From Ilumatobacteraceae bacterium (GTDB lineage Bacteria; Actinomycetota; Acidimicrobiia; Acidimicrobiales; Ilumatobacteraceae), in contig JAHRVJ010000200.1 of the NCBI GenBank assembly GCA_019090765.1, positions 1 to 9,243 on the forward strand: a DNA stretch of 9,243 nucleotides, in the 5' to 3' direction. The translations under genes were made by a program, and so were the position numbers. The first letter of the stretch is position 1. Every line of letters begins with the position of its first letter. The notes below the pieces were generated by a model. It made no database searches, was not told where the DNA came from, and saw only the letters and a list, made by a program, of their open reading frames with translations. Shown here one piece after another: positions 1 through 6,289 of this stretch.

Positions 1-1945
1 AGTCGATCTCCGCAAGGGTGATATCGGCGATTGGAAGCGCCTCAGTCATGCCGTAGGGAGTGTGTAGCGAGGCGTCGGGGGCCAAGGCCGCCACCGCATG
101 AAGCGTCTCAGATGGGACAGGTGCGCCCGCCGACAGAATGACGCGCAGCGAAGCAACACCTGCCAAGGAGGTGTCGACCGCACTGGCAACGACATTGGCC
201 AATGCCGATGGGGAGGCAAAGGCGATCGTGGCGTTGATCCGTTGGCATGCGTCGTCCAAGACTTCAGCGGTCAGCTGGCCCGGTTTAGTGACATCGCAGT
301 TAGGCAGTGCCGTTGGGATACCAAGTGCTGGCCCATAGAGCGCAAAAGGAGCGAACGCGGCGACCAACCGATCGGATCTCGTGATGCCATAGGTTGCCGC
401 CAACGCATCGCGCTGGCATTCCAGTTGGCGGTGCAAGTAGCGGACGCCCTTAGCAGGCCCTGTGGCACCAGAGGTAAACAAGACAGCCGCCTCATCGTCT
501 GGGGCCGGTAACGGAGGGAGGTCGCCGCACGACGCACTGGTGAGGTCGCCGATCGCAAGTCGTTGTGCCCTTGGCGTCCAGCGCATTGCCCTGCTCGCTG
601 CAAGCGCACGTTTAGGGCCAATGGCCCAGGTAGGCCGAGCGCTGCGAATCGCTACGCCGAGCCCCCGCAACCCGAGACCGCGATCGGCAAGCACGGTGAC
701 ACCACCCGCCCGCCACACGCCGTACACCGCCGTCAGCAAATCAACGCCGGGCGGCGTGAGGATCGCGACACGGTCGCCCGATTCGAGGCCCCTGCGACGG
801 AGCTCGGTCGCCACCGCTTCGATCCGGCCAATCAGCTCGGCGAAAGTCAATTCCTCGTTTGCCGCCATATCGACAATCGCAACGTCATCGTCGGCCCGCC
901 GATCTTCAAGGTCGGTCCAAAATGTTCCAGCCTTCTCAGTGACAGCTTCGCCGCTGGTGTCAGGTGCGAGTTGACCTTCAACCAAGTCACTAATCCATGC
1001 TTCGGCGACCGCCGCAACGTCAGCTTCGAGCATCACCAGGTGGCCAGCCCGCGCGAACCGATGAGTTGTGGCGTTCGGGAATCGATCCGCCAGGTCCTTG
1101 GCGAAGTCGTCATTAAACACTGGGTCTTGCGACCCATATGCCAACAGTACGGGTGCCGCAACGGTTCGTAAACGTTCGGCGACCTCGGCGAGAGCTCGCT
1201 CAGAAGGGTGGCCAGCGCCCAACGGGATGTCATCGACAAAGTCCGCAATCGCGGCTCGCGATGGTGAAGTTTTGTATGGGGCGCGCAGTGCGTTTCGATC
1301 GTCCTTGGTGATTCGGCCCCGCGACAACCTAATTGTGCCCTCCACGAACGTCGGAGTTCCCCGGCAGACCACGTCAAGCATGGGAGCTGACGCCGCCAAT
1401 CGAATAATGCCCGGCGCCGAGCGGCCGCTGGGAACGCCAATCCCGGTATTGCACAAGATCATCCCTGCCACCTGACGCGGGTCTTGCGCCGCCCAACCCA
1501 TTGCCACCGCTCCGCCCCAGTCGTGGGCGGCCAAAACCAGCGGTTGACCGCCAGATAGCCCAAGGGCCACGATGAGATCGTCGAGATCGCGAATGCGGTC
1601 GACATAGCGTCGCCGCCCGCCGCGCTCGCTGTAACCCATCCCCAGCTGGTCGATCGCGATCACCCGGTGACGAGACTGAAGCTTCCGCAGAAACGGTGAC
1701 CATACGTACGCCCAGGTCGGGTTACCGTGGATACACAAGACGGTTGCCGCTGCCTCACCTCCGCCGGGGCTGTTGACCTCCGAGACGTCGGGTGGGCCAG
1801 TGTCGAGGACGTGCCATGAACGGCTCCCGCCATCGTGGCTTGGGGCCTCCACAATTTGAGACCAAGCCGGGTCGATCCCCCAACGCTGCCAATCGGCGTC
1901 CGACGGCCGGTCAAGCAACCACGATTCGGTCTGGCGACCGGTCAC
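1..1945 (-). CDS. oleBC: OleBC fusion: beta-lactone decarboxylase / beta-lactone synthetase, 3' end off window
   Basis: My reverse-strand translation stays open for 648 codons from a GTG at 1945-1943 to the left edge. Residues about 1-325 form an alpha/beta hydrolase of the haloalkane-dehalogenase type (OleB): HGNPT at 73-77, nucleophile Asp142 in HDWGG (141-145), likely acid Asp274 in GSQDP, and His302 in RAGH. Residues about 345 onward are an AMP-forming ligase (OleC): phosphate loop LFTSGATGPAKG (489-500) and the A5 motif YGMTE (631-635). The C-terminal part, with the A8-A10 motifs and catalytic lysine, lies outside the window. In the known pathway OleC closes a beta-hydroxy acid to a beta-lactone and OleB decarboxylates it to a cis-olefin. 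The GTG overlaps the oleA stop by 4 nt, which suggests translational coupling; no strong Shine-Dalgarno is visible. Fused OleBC is known from actinobacteria such as Micrococcus luteus. The OleB-OleC order and the oleA neighbour argue against an unrelated ligase fusion. Confidence 0.9.
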   Translation of the reverse strand, partial: MTGRQTESWLLDRPSDADWQRWGIDPAWSQIVEAPSHDGGSRSWHVLDTGPPDVSEVNSPGGGEAAATVLCIHGNPTWAYVWSPFLRKLQSRHRVIAIDQLGMGYSERGGRRRYVDRIRDLDDLIVALGLSGGQPLVLAAHDWGGAVAMGWAAQDPRQVAGMILCNTGIGVPSGRSAPGIIRLAASAPMLDVVCRGTPTFVEGTIRLSRGRITKDDRNALRAPYKTSPSRAAIADFVDDIPLGAGHPSERALAEVAERLRTVAAPVLLAYGSQDPVFNDDFAKDLADRFPNATTHRFARAGHLVMLEADVAAVAEAWISDLVEGQLAPDTSGEAVTEKAGTFWTDLEDRRADDDVAIVDMAANEELTFAELIGRIEAVATELRRRGLESGDRVAILTPPGVDLLTAVYGVWRAGGVTVLADRGLGLRGLGVAIRSARPTWAIGPKRALAASRAMRWTPRAQRLAIGDLTSASCGDLPPLPAPDDEAAVLFTSGATGPAKGVRYLHRQLECQRDALAATYGITRSDRLVAAFAPFALYGPALGIPTALPNCDVTKPGQLTAEVLDDACQRINATIAFASPSALANVVASAVDTSLAGVASLRVILSAGAPVPSETLHAVAALAPDASLHTPYGMTEALPIADITLAEID

Positions 1946-2967
1946 CAAACGATTTCGGTGTAGCTCGTGTTCAGGCCCGACCCGATGCCCATACACAGCA
2001 CCCGTTCGCCCACCTCAATCTGGTCGGCGACACCGGCCAGCGTGATCGGGATCGCCGCTGGGCCCACATTGCCAAGGTGAGGAAAGGTAAGGGGAATCCG
2101 GTCAGGATCGACGCTGAGGCGTTCGCTCATCAGTTTCGTATGCACCTGACTGATTTGGTGTGCGATGTACCAGTCCATACCGACTTCCCAGTCGAAATCG
2201 TGGCCAGCATGCTTCCAAGCAGTTTCACCGAGATCCAGCCCAGCGAGTAGCAGCTCGTGAGTGTCGGTCTGCATGCGGTCGAGGTCGCCGACGCATAGCT
2301 TGTTGTGTTGCGTGTTGGCCATCGCTACACCGCCGATCACCCGATGCGCGTCGGGATGATCACTCTGACGGCACAACACCGCCGCAGCCGCCCCGGAGCC
2401 CAGGGTGAGTGACGCGAACTCGGCGTACACATCGGCAGCCTCGGTGGTCGGCTGTTGGAGGCGGGCAATTGTGGCTTCTTGAACCGGCCGGCTGCCCTCG
2501 CCATCAACCACCAACGCGTAATCGATGGCGCCGGAATCGATCGCTGTGGCCGCGATCTGCATACCGTTCATGAAGCCAAGGCAGGCGTTACCGACATCGA
2601 AATTGAGACAACCAGTTGGTAGCTCAAGTTCGTAATGCACGGCGCAGGCCACCGATGGCTCGAGGTGGTGCTTGCTTACCGACGTTGAGATCAGCATGCC
2701 GATCCGTTCTGGATCAACACCAGAGATATCGATCGCCACTCGGCCAGCCTTCGCGGCGGCCTGTTCGAAAGTGACATCCCTAGGCCACCAGCGCCGGGTC
2801 TGGATTCCCGCGAGCTGTTCGAGCGTGCCTGGCTTAACTCCCGTGCGTTCGTATGTTTCGACGAGCTGTTCGTCGATCCATGTGGACGTAATGACCTCCG
2901 GCGCCTCAACCGCCTGAACCGCCAGCATGCCCACGTCACGGTGGGTGACTACGGAAATCTCGGTCAT
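1942..2967 (-). CDS. oleA: OleA, thiolase-fold acyl-CoA condensing enzyme for olefin synthesis
   Basis: A 341-residue thiolase-superfamily protein of the KAS III (FabH-like) type. OleA performs a non-decarboxylative Claisen condensation of two fatty acyl-CoAs to a 2-alkyl-3-keto acid, the first step of head-to-head hydrocarbon synthesis. Visible active-site residues are Glu103 (LEPS), Cys129 (GNACLGF), His270 (IAHQIS) and Asn300 (HLGNVGPA). The spacings are 26 residues Glu-Cys, 141 Cys-His and 30 His-Asn. They match those I recall for Xanthomonas OleA (Glu117, Cys143, His285, Asn315) within one residue. The glutamate separates OleA from ordinary FabH enzymes. The ATG has a good Shine-Dalgarno six bases upstream. 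The stop codon overlaps the GTG of oleBC, so the two form one operon. A beta-lactone pathway of the nocardiolactone type is possible but less likely with a fused OleB present. Confidence 0.92.
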   Translation of the reverse strand: MTEISVVTHRDVGMLAVQAVEAPEVITSTWIDEQLVETYERTGVKPGTLEQLAGIQTRRWWPRDVTFEQAAAKAGRVAIDISGVDPERIGMLISTSVSKHHLEPSVACAVHYELELPTGCLNFDVGNACLGFMNGMQIAATAIDSGAIDYALVVDGEGSRPVQEATIARLQQPTTEAADVYAEFASLTLGSGAAAAVLCRQSDHPDAHRVIGGVAMANTQHNKLCVGDLDRMQTDTHELLLAGLDLGETAWKHAGHDFDWEVGMDWYIAHQISQVHTKLMSERLSVDPDRIPLTFPHLGNVGPAAIPITLAGVADQIEVGERVLCMGIGSGLNTSYTEIVW

Positions 2968-2973
2968 CGGTCG

Positions 2974-2980
2974 TCCTTTC
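2974..2980 (-). promoter_or_regulatory. Shine-Dalgarno of oleA
   Basis: GAAAGGA on the minus strand, six bases before the oleA ATG at 2967-2965. It fixes the start and is the clearest ribosome binding site in the window. Confidence 0.75.
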
Positions 2981-3092
2981 GCATTAGCAACGGAGTCTAC
3001 GTCATCTTCCCGGTCGCACTCGTGCTCGCGAAAGCGTTCAAGTCTGCAGTAGAAGTCGACTTGGCTGCGAGCCGCCCCGCAGGCACGAACAT

Positions 3093-3103
3093 TCGATTAT
3101 CGA
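3093..3103 (-). promoter_or_regulatory. candidate oleA -10 element inside an 11-bp palindrome
   Basis: The minus strand has GATAAT (3101-3096), five of six matches to a -10 box, within the perfect palindrome TCGAT-N-ATCGA. The leader to oleA would be roughly 120 nt. No convincing -35 lies 16-18 bases upstream, where the T-run of the tRNA terminator sits. The assignment is by eye and weak. Confidence 0.25.
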
Positions 3104-3120
3104 TACCAAGCAGAGGCAAC

Positions 3121-3156
3121 AAAAAGCCCCCGATCAGGTATCTGACCAGGGGCTTT
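3121..3156 (-). terminator. Rho-independent terminator after tRNA-Gly
   Basis: On the minus strand GCCCCTGGTCAG (3153-3142) pairs with CTGATCGGGGGC (3137-3126) over 12 continuous base pairs, including two G-T wobbles, around the loop ATAC. The stem is flanked by AAA and TTTTT. It starts two bases after the tRNA CCA end. It should end tRNA transcription, and any read-through from the metX operon, before the oleA promoter region. The A-run on the other side would let it work on the plus strand too. Confidence 0.9.
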
Positions 3157-3158
3157 GT

Positions 3159-3234
3159 TGGAGCGGACGACCGGGTTCGAACCGGCGACCTTCACCTTGG
3201 CAAGGTGACGCTCTACCAACTGAGCCACGTCCGC
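3159..3234 (-). tRNA. tRNA-Gly (anticodon GCC)
   Basis: A complete 76-nt cloverleaf including CCA. The acceptor stem GCGGACG/CGTCCGC is fully paired. The D arm is GCTC-AGTTGGTA-GAGC. The anticodon stem TCACC/GGTGA encloses the loop TTGCCAA, so the anticodon is GCC (glycine). There is a short variable loop AGGTC, and the T arm is GCCGG-TTCGAAC-CCGGT. The discriminator is T, followed by an encoded CCA (3161-3159). Upstream spacing allows an own promoter (a weak TAGATT lies about 12 nt before the 5' end), but co-transcription with the 74-aa gene cannot be excluded. Confidence 0.97.
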
Positions 3235-3249
3235 GTAGGGGCAGTAATC

Positions 3250-3308
3250 TAGCACTACCGACCGCCGACCGGACACAACGCGGCGGCGCGAATCTGGAGC
3301 TAGTGCTA
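3250..3308. repeat. nested inverted repeat between the 74-aa gene and tRNA-Gly
   Basis: The outer arms TAGCACTA (3250-3257) and TAGTGCTA (3301-3308) are perfect reverse complements. Inside them CCGCCG (3262-3267) pairs with CGGCGG (3281-3286) around a 13-nt loop. No T-run follows on either strand, so this is not a canonical terminator. It fills most of the 78-bp gap after the 74-aa gene and could be a U-less terminator, an RNA processing structure or chance. Confidence 0.4.
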
Positions 3309-3312
3309 CTGG

Positions 3313-3537
3313 CTAGCGTTGATCGGCTGGCCGTAAGTCGACGCGGAGCGTTAATACACCGTTTTCGAGACTGGCATCGGCGTCGGCGATAATCGCAAAA
3401 TCCTGGAAGTCGAGCTGCGATTGCTCAATGAAGCTTTTTCGACCCTCACCTTCGACGGGGGGCATCGGGCGCTTCTTCACTGCTACAGCTCGCTCGCGGA
3501 ACCGTTCAATCATTGCCTCAGTATCAATCTCTGCCAC
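3313..3537 (-). CDS. conserved-looking 74-aa protein of unknown function
   Basis: A 74-residue soluble protein with no signal peptide or membrane segment. The N-terminal third is charged and probably helical (IERFRERAVAVKKRP). A middle stretch is followed by a likely beta-hairpin ending DFAIIADADASLENGVLTL. I do not recognise the family. The GTG start at 3537-3535 lies nine bases after the stop of the upstream membrane-protein gene. An AGGA overlapping that stop sits about eight bases before it, so the two are almost certainly co-transcribed. An in-frame ATG at codon 9 is an alternative start without better signals. Support for a real gene is the tight operon spacing, the ribosome site and the absence of a competing gene on the other strand. 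Confidence 0.7.
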   Translation of the reverse strand: MAEIDTEAMIERFRERAVAVKKRPMPPVEGEGRKSFIEQSQLDFQDFAIIADADASLENGVLTLRVDLRPADQR

Positions 3538-3546
3538 GGCTGGATC

Positions 3547-4128
3547 CTACTCTTCCTTCAGTTCCTCAGACTCAATATCGGTTTCGGCTTCGGTTTCGGT
3601 TTCGGATTGCTCATTGTCAACGCCGGACCCAGGATCCTGGTCGGCCACCGAGTCGGGAGGAAGCGTGCTCACTCCCAAGGGTGTGAAGTCGAGCGCGTCG
3701 GATTCACCAGGCATCAAATCGTCGAACGTTTGGACAGGGCGATCCGACTCGTCGAACTCTGCGTCAATCTCTGGTTCCAGCAACTCGACCTCTAGGGGTT
3801 GGGCGTCTACCGGACGAACCTCGTCTAAGACCCTGCGTTGGCCTGCGGGCTCCAGACGGTTCCAGTCGTTGTCCCCCATTCGCTCAAGCGGGGCCAACAG
3901 CTCGGGATCAACACGAGTTTGCCGGATCAGCCAGAGGGCCACGACAACGAACAAGATGCCAATCACGACAAGTCCGGCCACCATCGCGTAGACCAACCGC
4001 GTCGAGCCGGGGTCGCCGGCTCCGACGATGAAGGGGGCGGATGCAGGCGTTGTGTTTAGTGCGGCAACAATCACGGCCCCGAGAGTGTGCCAGGCCGACA
4101 CGCCGCGCGCTCGATTATCCGTGAGCAC
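3547..4128 (-). CDS. single-pass membrane protein with acidic cytoplasmic tail, function unknown
   Basis: 193 residues. A hydrophobic N-terminal segment (about 12-31) ending TTPASA-P looks like a signal peptide or first anchor. A short outside loop follows, then a strong transmembrane helix at about 46-68 and a basic stop-transfer stretch IRQTR. Residues 74-106, rich in charged and aromatic positions (PELLAPLERMGDNDWNRL), look like the conserved core. The remainder is low-complexity and very acidic, ending in alternating Thr/Glu. The topology suggests a tail of about 120 residues in the cytoplasm. The start is uncertain: GTG at 4128-4126 gives this length, while GTG at codon 10 would put the signal segment nearer the N-terminus; neither has a clear Shine-Dalgarno. 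It lies 28 bases after metX and nine before the 74-aa gene. I do not recognise the family. Confidence 0.75.
   Translation of the reverse strand: MLTDNRARGVSAWHTLGAVIVAALNTTPASAPFIVGAGDPGSTRLVYAMVAGLVVIGILFVVVALWLIRQTRVDPELLAPLERMGDNDWNRLEPAGQRRVLDEVRPVDAQPLEVELLEPEIDAEFDESDRPVQTFDDLMPGESDALDFTPLGVSTLPPDSVADQDPGSGVDNEQSETETEAETDIESEELKEE
3579..3605. repeat. short tandem hexamer repeat (CGGTTT)
   Basis: Four and a half copies of CGGTTT (one copy CGGCTT) lie inside the acidic tail of the membrane-protein gene, encoding alternating Thr/Glu and Ala/Glu residues on the minus strand. Copy number could vary without a frameshift, because the unit is two codons. Confidence 0.8.
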
Positions 4129-4152
4129 GAGAGCAGATTCACAGCCAGGGCC

Positions 4153-4177
4153 GCACTCAAGAGTCCGACTTGAGTGC
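4153..4177 (-). repeat. perfect 9-bp hairpin spanning the metX stop codon
   Basis: GCACTCAAG (4153-4161) and CTTGAGTGC (4169-4177) are exact reverse complements around a 7-nt loop. In the metX mRNA the hairpin contains the last codons and the TGA at 4159-4157. It is not followed by a T-run. It could act as a U-less terminator, an mRNA-stabilising 3' structure or an attenuator that lowers expression of the two downstream genes. Confidence 0.6.
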
Positions 4178-5374
4178 CGATCCGAGGAATCGTTCCAGCG
4201 GCCCAGCCAACTGATCGCCGTTGATCAGGAACGCGTCGTGGCCGTGAGGTGAATCGATTTCGAGGTACTCGCTTGACACACCGTTGGCCGCCACCATCTC
4301 GTGAATCTGCTGCTGTTGGTAGTCCGGATAAAGCATGTCACTCCAGATTCCGACCGCAAGAGTCGGCGCGGTAACACGCGACATCGCCCGAGCCAGGTTG
4401 CCACGGCCACGGGCAACATCGTGCAGGTCCATGGCTTTACTAATCGACAGATAGCTGTTCGTATCGAACCGCGCAGCGAGCTTGCGGCCGTGATACTCGA
4501 GGTAGCGCTCAACCTCGAATCGTTGCCACATCCCAATCGTGTCACCAACGGCCGCCTTGTCGGCCAACTCTCGACCGAAGCGGTCGGTGAAGACGTTGTC
4601 GCTGCGAAACGTGACTTGGGCGACCATTCGAGCAATCTCGAGACCCTCGCCCGGCCCTTCGCCGGGCGGCGCGCCGTAGTAGTCGCCCCCTTGCCATTTC
4701 GGATCGAGCCGAATCGTGCGACGCCCAATGGCTCCCCACGCAATTTGCTGAGCGGTTGCCTGCATACATGTGGCTACGGCAACCAAGGAACGAATCCGCC
4801 TCGGATACATCACTGCCCACTCAAGTGCCTGCATCCCACCCAGCGAGCCGCCCACAACCGACAGCCAACGTCGCACGCCAAGAAAGCCCGACAGTCGAGC
4901 TTGCGCACGGACCATGTCGCGAATGGTGACCACAGGGAAGCGTGACCCATACGGTTGACCGTCAAGGGGATGGGTCGAGGCTGGCCCGGTCGAACCTTGA
5001 CACCCGCCAAGCACGTTCGCGCAGACAACAAAATACTTGTCAGTGTCGATGGGTTTACCTGGCCCAACCGTTTCGTCCCACCACCCCGGAGCCTGGTGAC
5101 CCCGTCCTGCGGGGCCAGCGGCGTGGCTGTCACCCGTCCAGGCGTGACACAGCAGGACTGCATTCGATGCGTCCGCATCAAGGTGACCCCACGTCTCGTA
5201 GGCAACGGTCACGTCGGCTAGAGCGATTCCGGAATCAAGGGCGAAACGGCGATCCGTTGCGAACGTGAAGAACTGACGCTGACCTGGCTCATCGCCAGGC
5301 AACCAGGCGCCGGTTGCAGGAAGAGGGCTGCTGTTCGTCATCGGTATCGAACGTCGGCGCGATGGCAAATCCAT
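4157..5374 (-). CDS. metX: MetX, homoserine O-acetyltransferase
   Basis: A 405-residue alpha/beta hydrolase-fold acyltransferase. It acylates homoserine, normally with acetyl-CoA, to give the precursor for direct sulfhydrylation to homocysteine in cytoplasmic methionine synthesis. Visible signatures are LLCHAWTGDSHA (74-85), the family motif NVLGGCQGSTGP (120-131), nucleophile Ser177 in GGSLGGMQALEW, Asp346 in GIWSDMLYP, and His379 in HGHDAFL. Together they make a complete Ser-Asp-His triad. Length is typical. The first ATG (5374-5372) has GGGAG only three bases upstream; the ATG at codon 12 (5341-5339) has no ribosome site, so the true start is open. Some MetX enzymes use succinyl-CoA, and I cannot settle acyl specificity by eye. 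No metY partner is adjacent. It leads a probable operon with two unknown genes downstream. Confidence 0.95.
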   Translation of the reverse strand: MDLPSRRRSIPMTNSSPLPATGAWLPGDEPGQRQFFTFATDRRFALDSGIALADVTVAYETWGHLDADASNAVLLCHAWTGDSHAAGPAGRGHQAPGWWDETVGPGKPIDTDKYFVVCANVLGGCQGSTGPASTHPLDGQPYGSRFPVVTIRDMVRAQARLSGFLGVRRWLSVVGGSLGGMQALEWAVMYPRRIRSLVAVATCMQATAQQIAWGAIGRRTIRLDPKWQGGDYYGAPPGEGPGEGLEIARMVAQVTFRSDNVFTDRFGRELADKAAVGDTIGMWQRFEVERYLEYHGRKLAARFDTNSYLSISKAMDLHDVARGRGNLARAMSRVTAPTLAVGIWSDMLYPDYQQQQIHEMVAANGVSSEYLEIDSPHGHDAFLINGDQLAGPLERFLGSALKSDS

Positions 5375-5485
5375 CAGCTCCCAACGTCCGCGAGCGTAAC
5401 AGCGTCACTTGAGCTGCTGCCGCCCCATAAAATCTGCCTCCCGATTAGTAGCATCGGAATCCACCAACGACGTACTAAGGCGCGC
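5375..5485. promoter_or_regulatory. divergent promoter region metX / ppk2
   Basis: 111 bp between the divergent metX and ppk2 starts must hold both promoters. On the plus strand TAAAAT (5428-5433), five of six to a -10 box, could serve ppk2 with a leader of about 50 nt; no good -35 is seen. CCGAT-N7-ATCGG (5441-5457) is a 5-bp inverted repeat that could be an operator. I see no SAM-riboswitch-like architecture on the metX side, and the space is short for one. Confidence 0.45.
5477..5480 (+). promoter_or_regulatory. Shine-Dalgarno of ppk2
   Basis: AAGG five bases before the ATG at 5486-5488. It supports this start over the internal in-frame codons. Confidence 0.5.
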
Positions 5486-6280
5486 ATGTCGAAGAATCCC
5501 CAGAAGATCAAACGCAAGGCATACGAGCGCGAGCTCGCCAAGCTGGAGATCGAACTGGTCCGGCTCCAGGAGTGGATCAAGCAGGAGGGGCTACGCGTCG
5601 TAGTCGTCTTTGAGGGCCGTGACTCCGCTGGCAAGGGCGGGACAATCAAGCGGATCACTCGGCGCCTCAATCCCCGCATCGTCAGGGTCGTCGCCACACC
5701 GACACCAACCGAGCGGCAACAAACCGAGTACTTCCTGCAGCGCTACATCCCTCACCTGCCGGCTGCTGGCGAGATGGTGCTGTTCGATCGCAGTTGGTAC
5801 AACCGACTGGGGGTCGAGCGAGTGATGGGCTTTTGCACCGATGAGCAGTATGAGCAGTTTCTAGAGCTGTGCCCACGATTCGAACACAGCCTGATTGAAG
5901 ACGGCATCATCCTCATCAAGTACTGGCTGCATATCGACGACGAAGTGCAAGAGGAACGGTTCCGCAAACGAGCGACAGACCCTCGGCGCCAATGGAAGTT
6001 GAGCCCGATGGACGTTGCGTCATGGAATATGTGGGTCGACTACTCCCGAGCCCGGGATGCAATGTTCGCCGCGACCGATACCCACAAGTCGCCTTGGTTC
6101 GTCGTCGACGCCAACATCAAACGGAACGCGAGACTCAATGTGATCCGCCATCTCCTTAGTCAGATCGACTACCAGTCGGTTGAGCACGACATCGTTGAAT
6201 TTCCTGATCGTCCGCACATCGGCGATTACGTAGCCCCCGACAAGTCCGACCTGCGGAGTATCCGCGATCACTACAGCTGA
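5486..6280 (+). CDS. ppk2: polyphosphate kinase 2, class I
   Basis: 264 residues, the usual length of a single-domain PPK2. These enzymes transfer phosphate between polyphosphate and nucleoside diphosphates, making ATP or GTP from polyP, or the reverse. Walker A is GRDSAGKGG (44-52), with Lys50 and catalytic Asp46. Walker B is FDRSWYNR (100-107), followed by GVERVMGF. The arginine-rich lid with RFRKRATDPRRQWKLSP lies at 159-174. The EGRDSAGKGGTIKR form and single domain fit class I (NDP phosphorylating) rather than the two-domain class II. The N-terminus has a basic helix with regular leucines (10-35) that may aid oligomerisation or polyP binding. SURF1 follows nine bases after the stop, so co-transcription is likely. 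It is soluble and cytoplasmic. Confidence 0.95.
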   Translation: MSKNPQKIKRKAYERELAKLEIELVRLQEWIKQEGLRVVVVFEGRDSAGKGGTIKRITRRLNPRIVRVVATPTPTERQQTEYFLQRYIPHLPAAGEMVLFDRSWYNRLGVERVMGFCTDEQYEQFLELCPRFEHSLIEDGIILIKYWLHIDDEVQEERFRKRATDPRRQWKLSPMDVASWNMWVDYSRARDAMFAATDTHKSPWFVVDANIKRNARLNVIRHLLSQIDYQSVEHDIVEFPDRPHIGDYVAPDKSDLRSIRDHYS

Positions 6281-6289
6281 GAATCAACG

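Noticed and set aside
462..1475. Several plus-strand open frames of 135-202 codons opposite the left-end gene
   Set aside because: Their translations are Arg/Ser/Pro-rich with no recognisable motif, and they lie antisense to the well-supported OleBC frame; they are typical GC-rich shadows.
3121..3234. tRNA as a genomic-island attachment site
   Set aside because: No second copy of the tRNA 3' end, no integrase and no compositional break are seen; the terminator follows the tRNA directly.
2941..3252. Plus-strand open frame of 103 codons running through the tRNA
   Set aside because: Its C-terminal half is simply the complement of tRNA-Gly, a known artefact in gene calling, and its first bases are antisense to oleA.
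5375..5485. Possible SAM riboswitch ahead of metX
   Set aside because: The region is short, must also hold the ppk2 promoter, and shows only one 5-bp inverted repeat, not the multi-helix arrangement of a SAM aptamer.
5374..5697. Minus-strand open frame of 107 codons whose TGA overlaps the metX ATG
   Set aside because: It looks like a coupled upstream gene but is antisense to the clear PPK2 coding sequence and its translation is Arg/Ser-rich without motifs.
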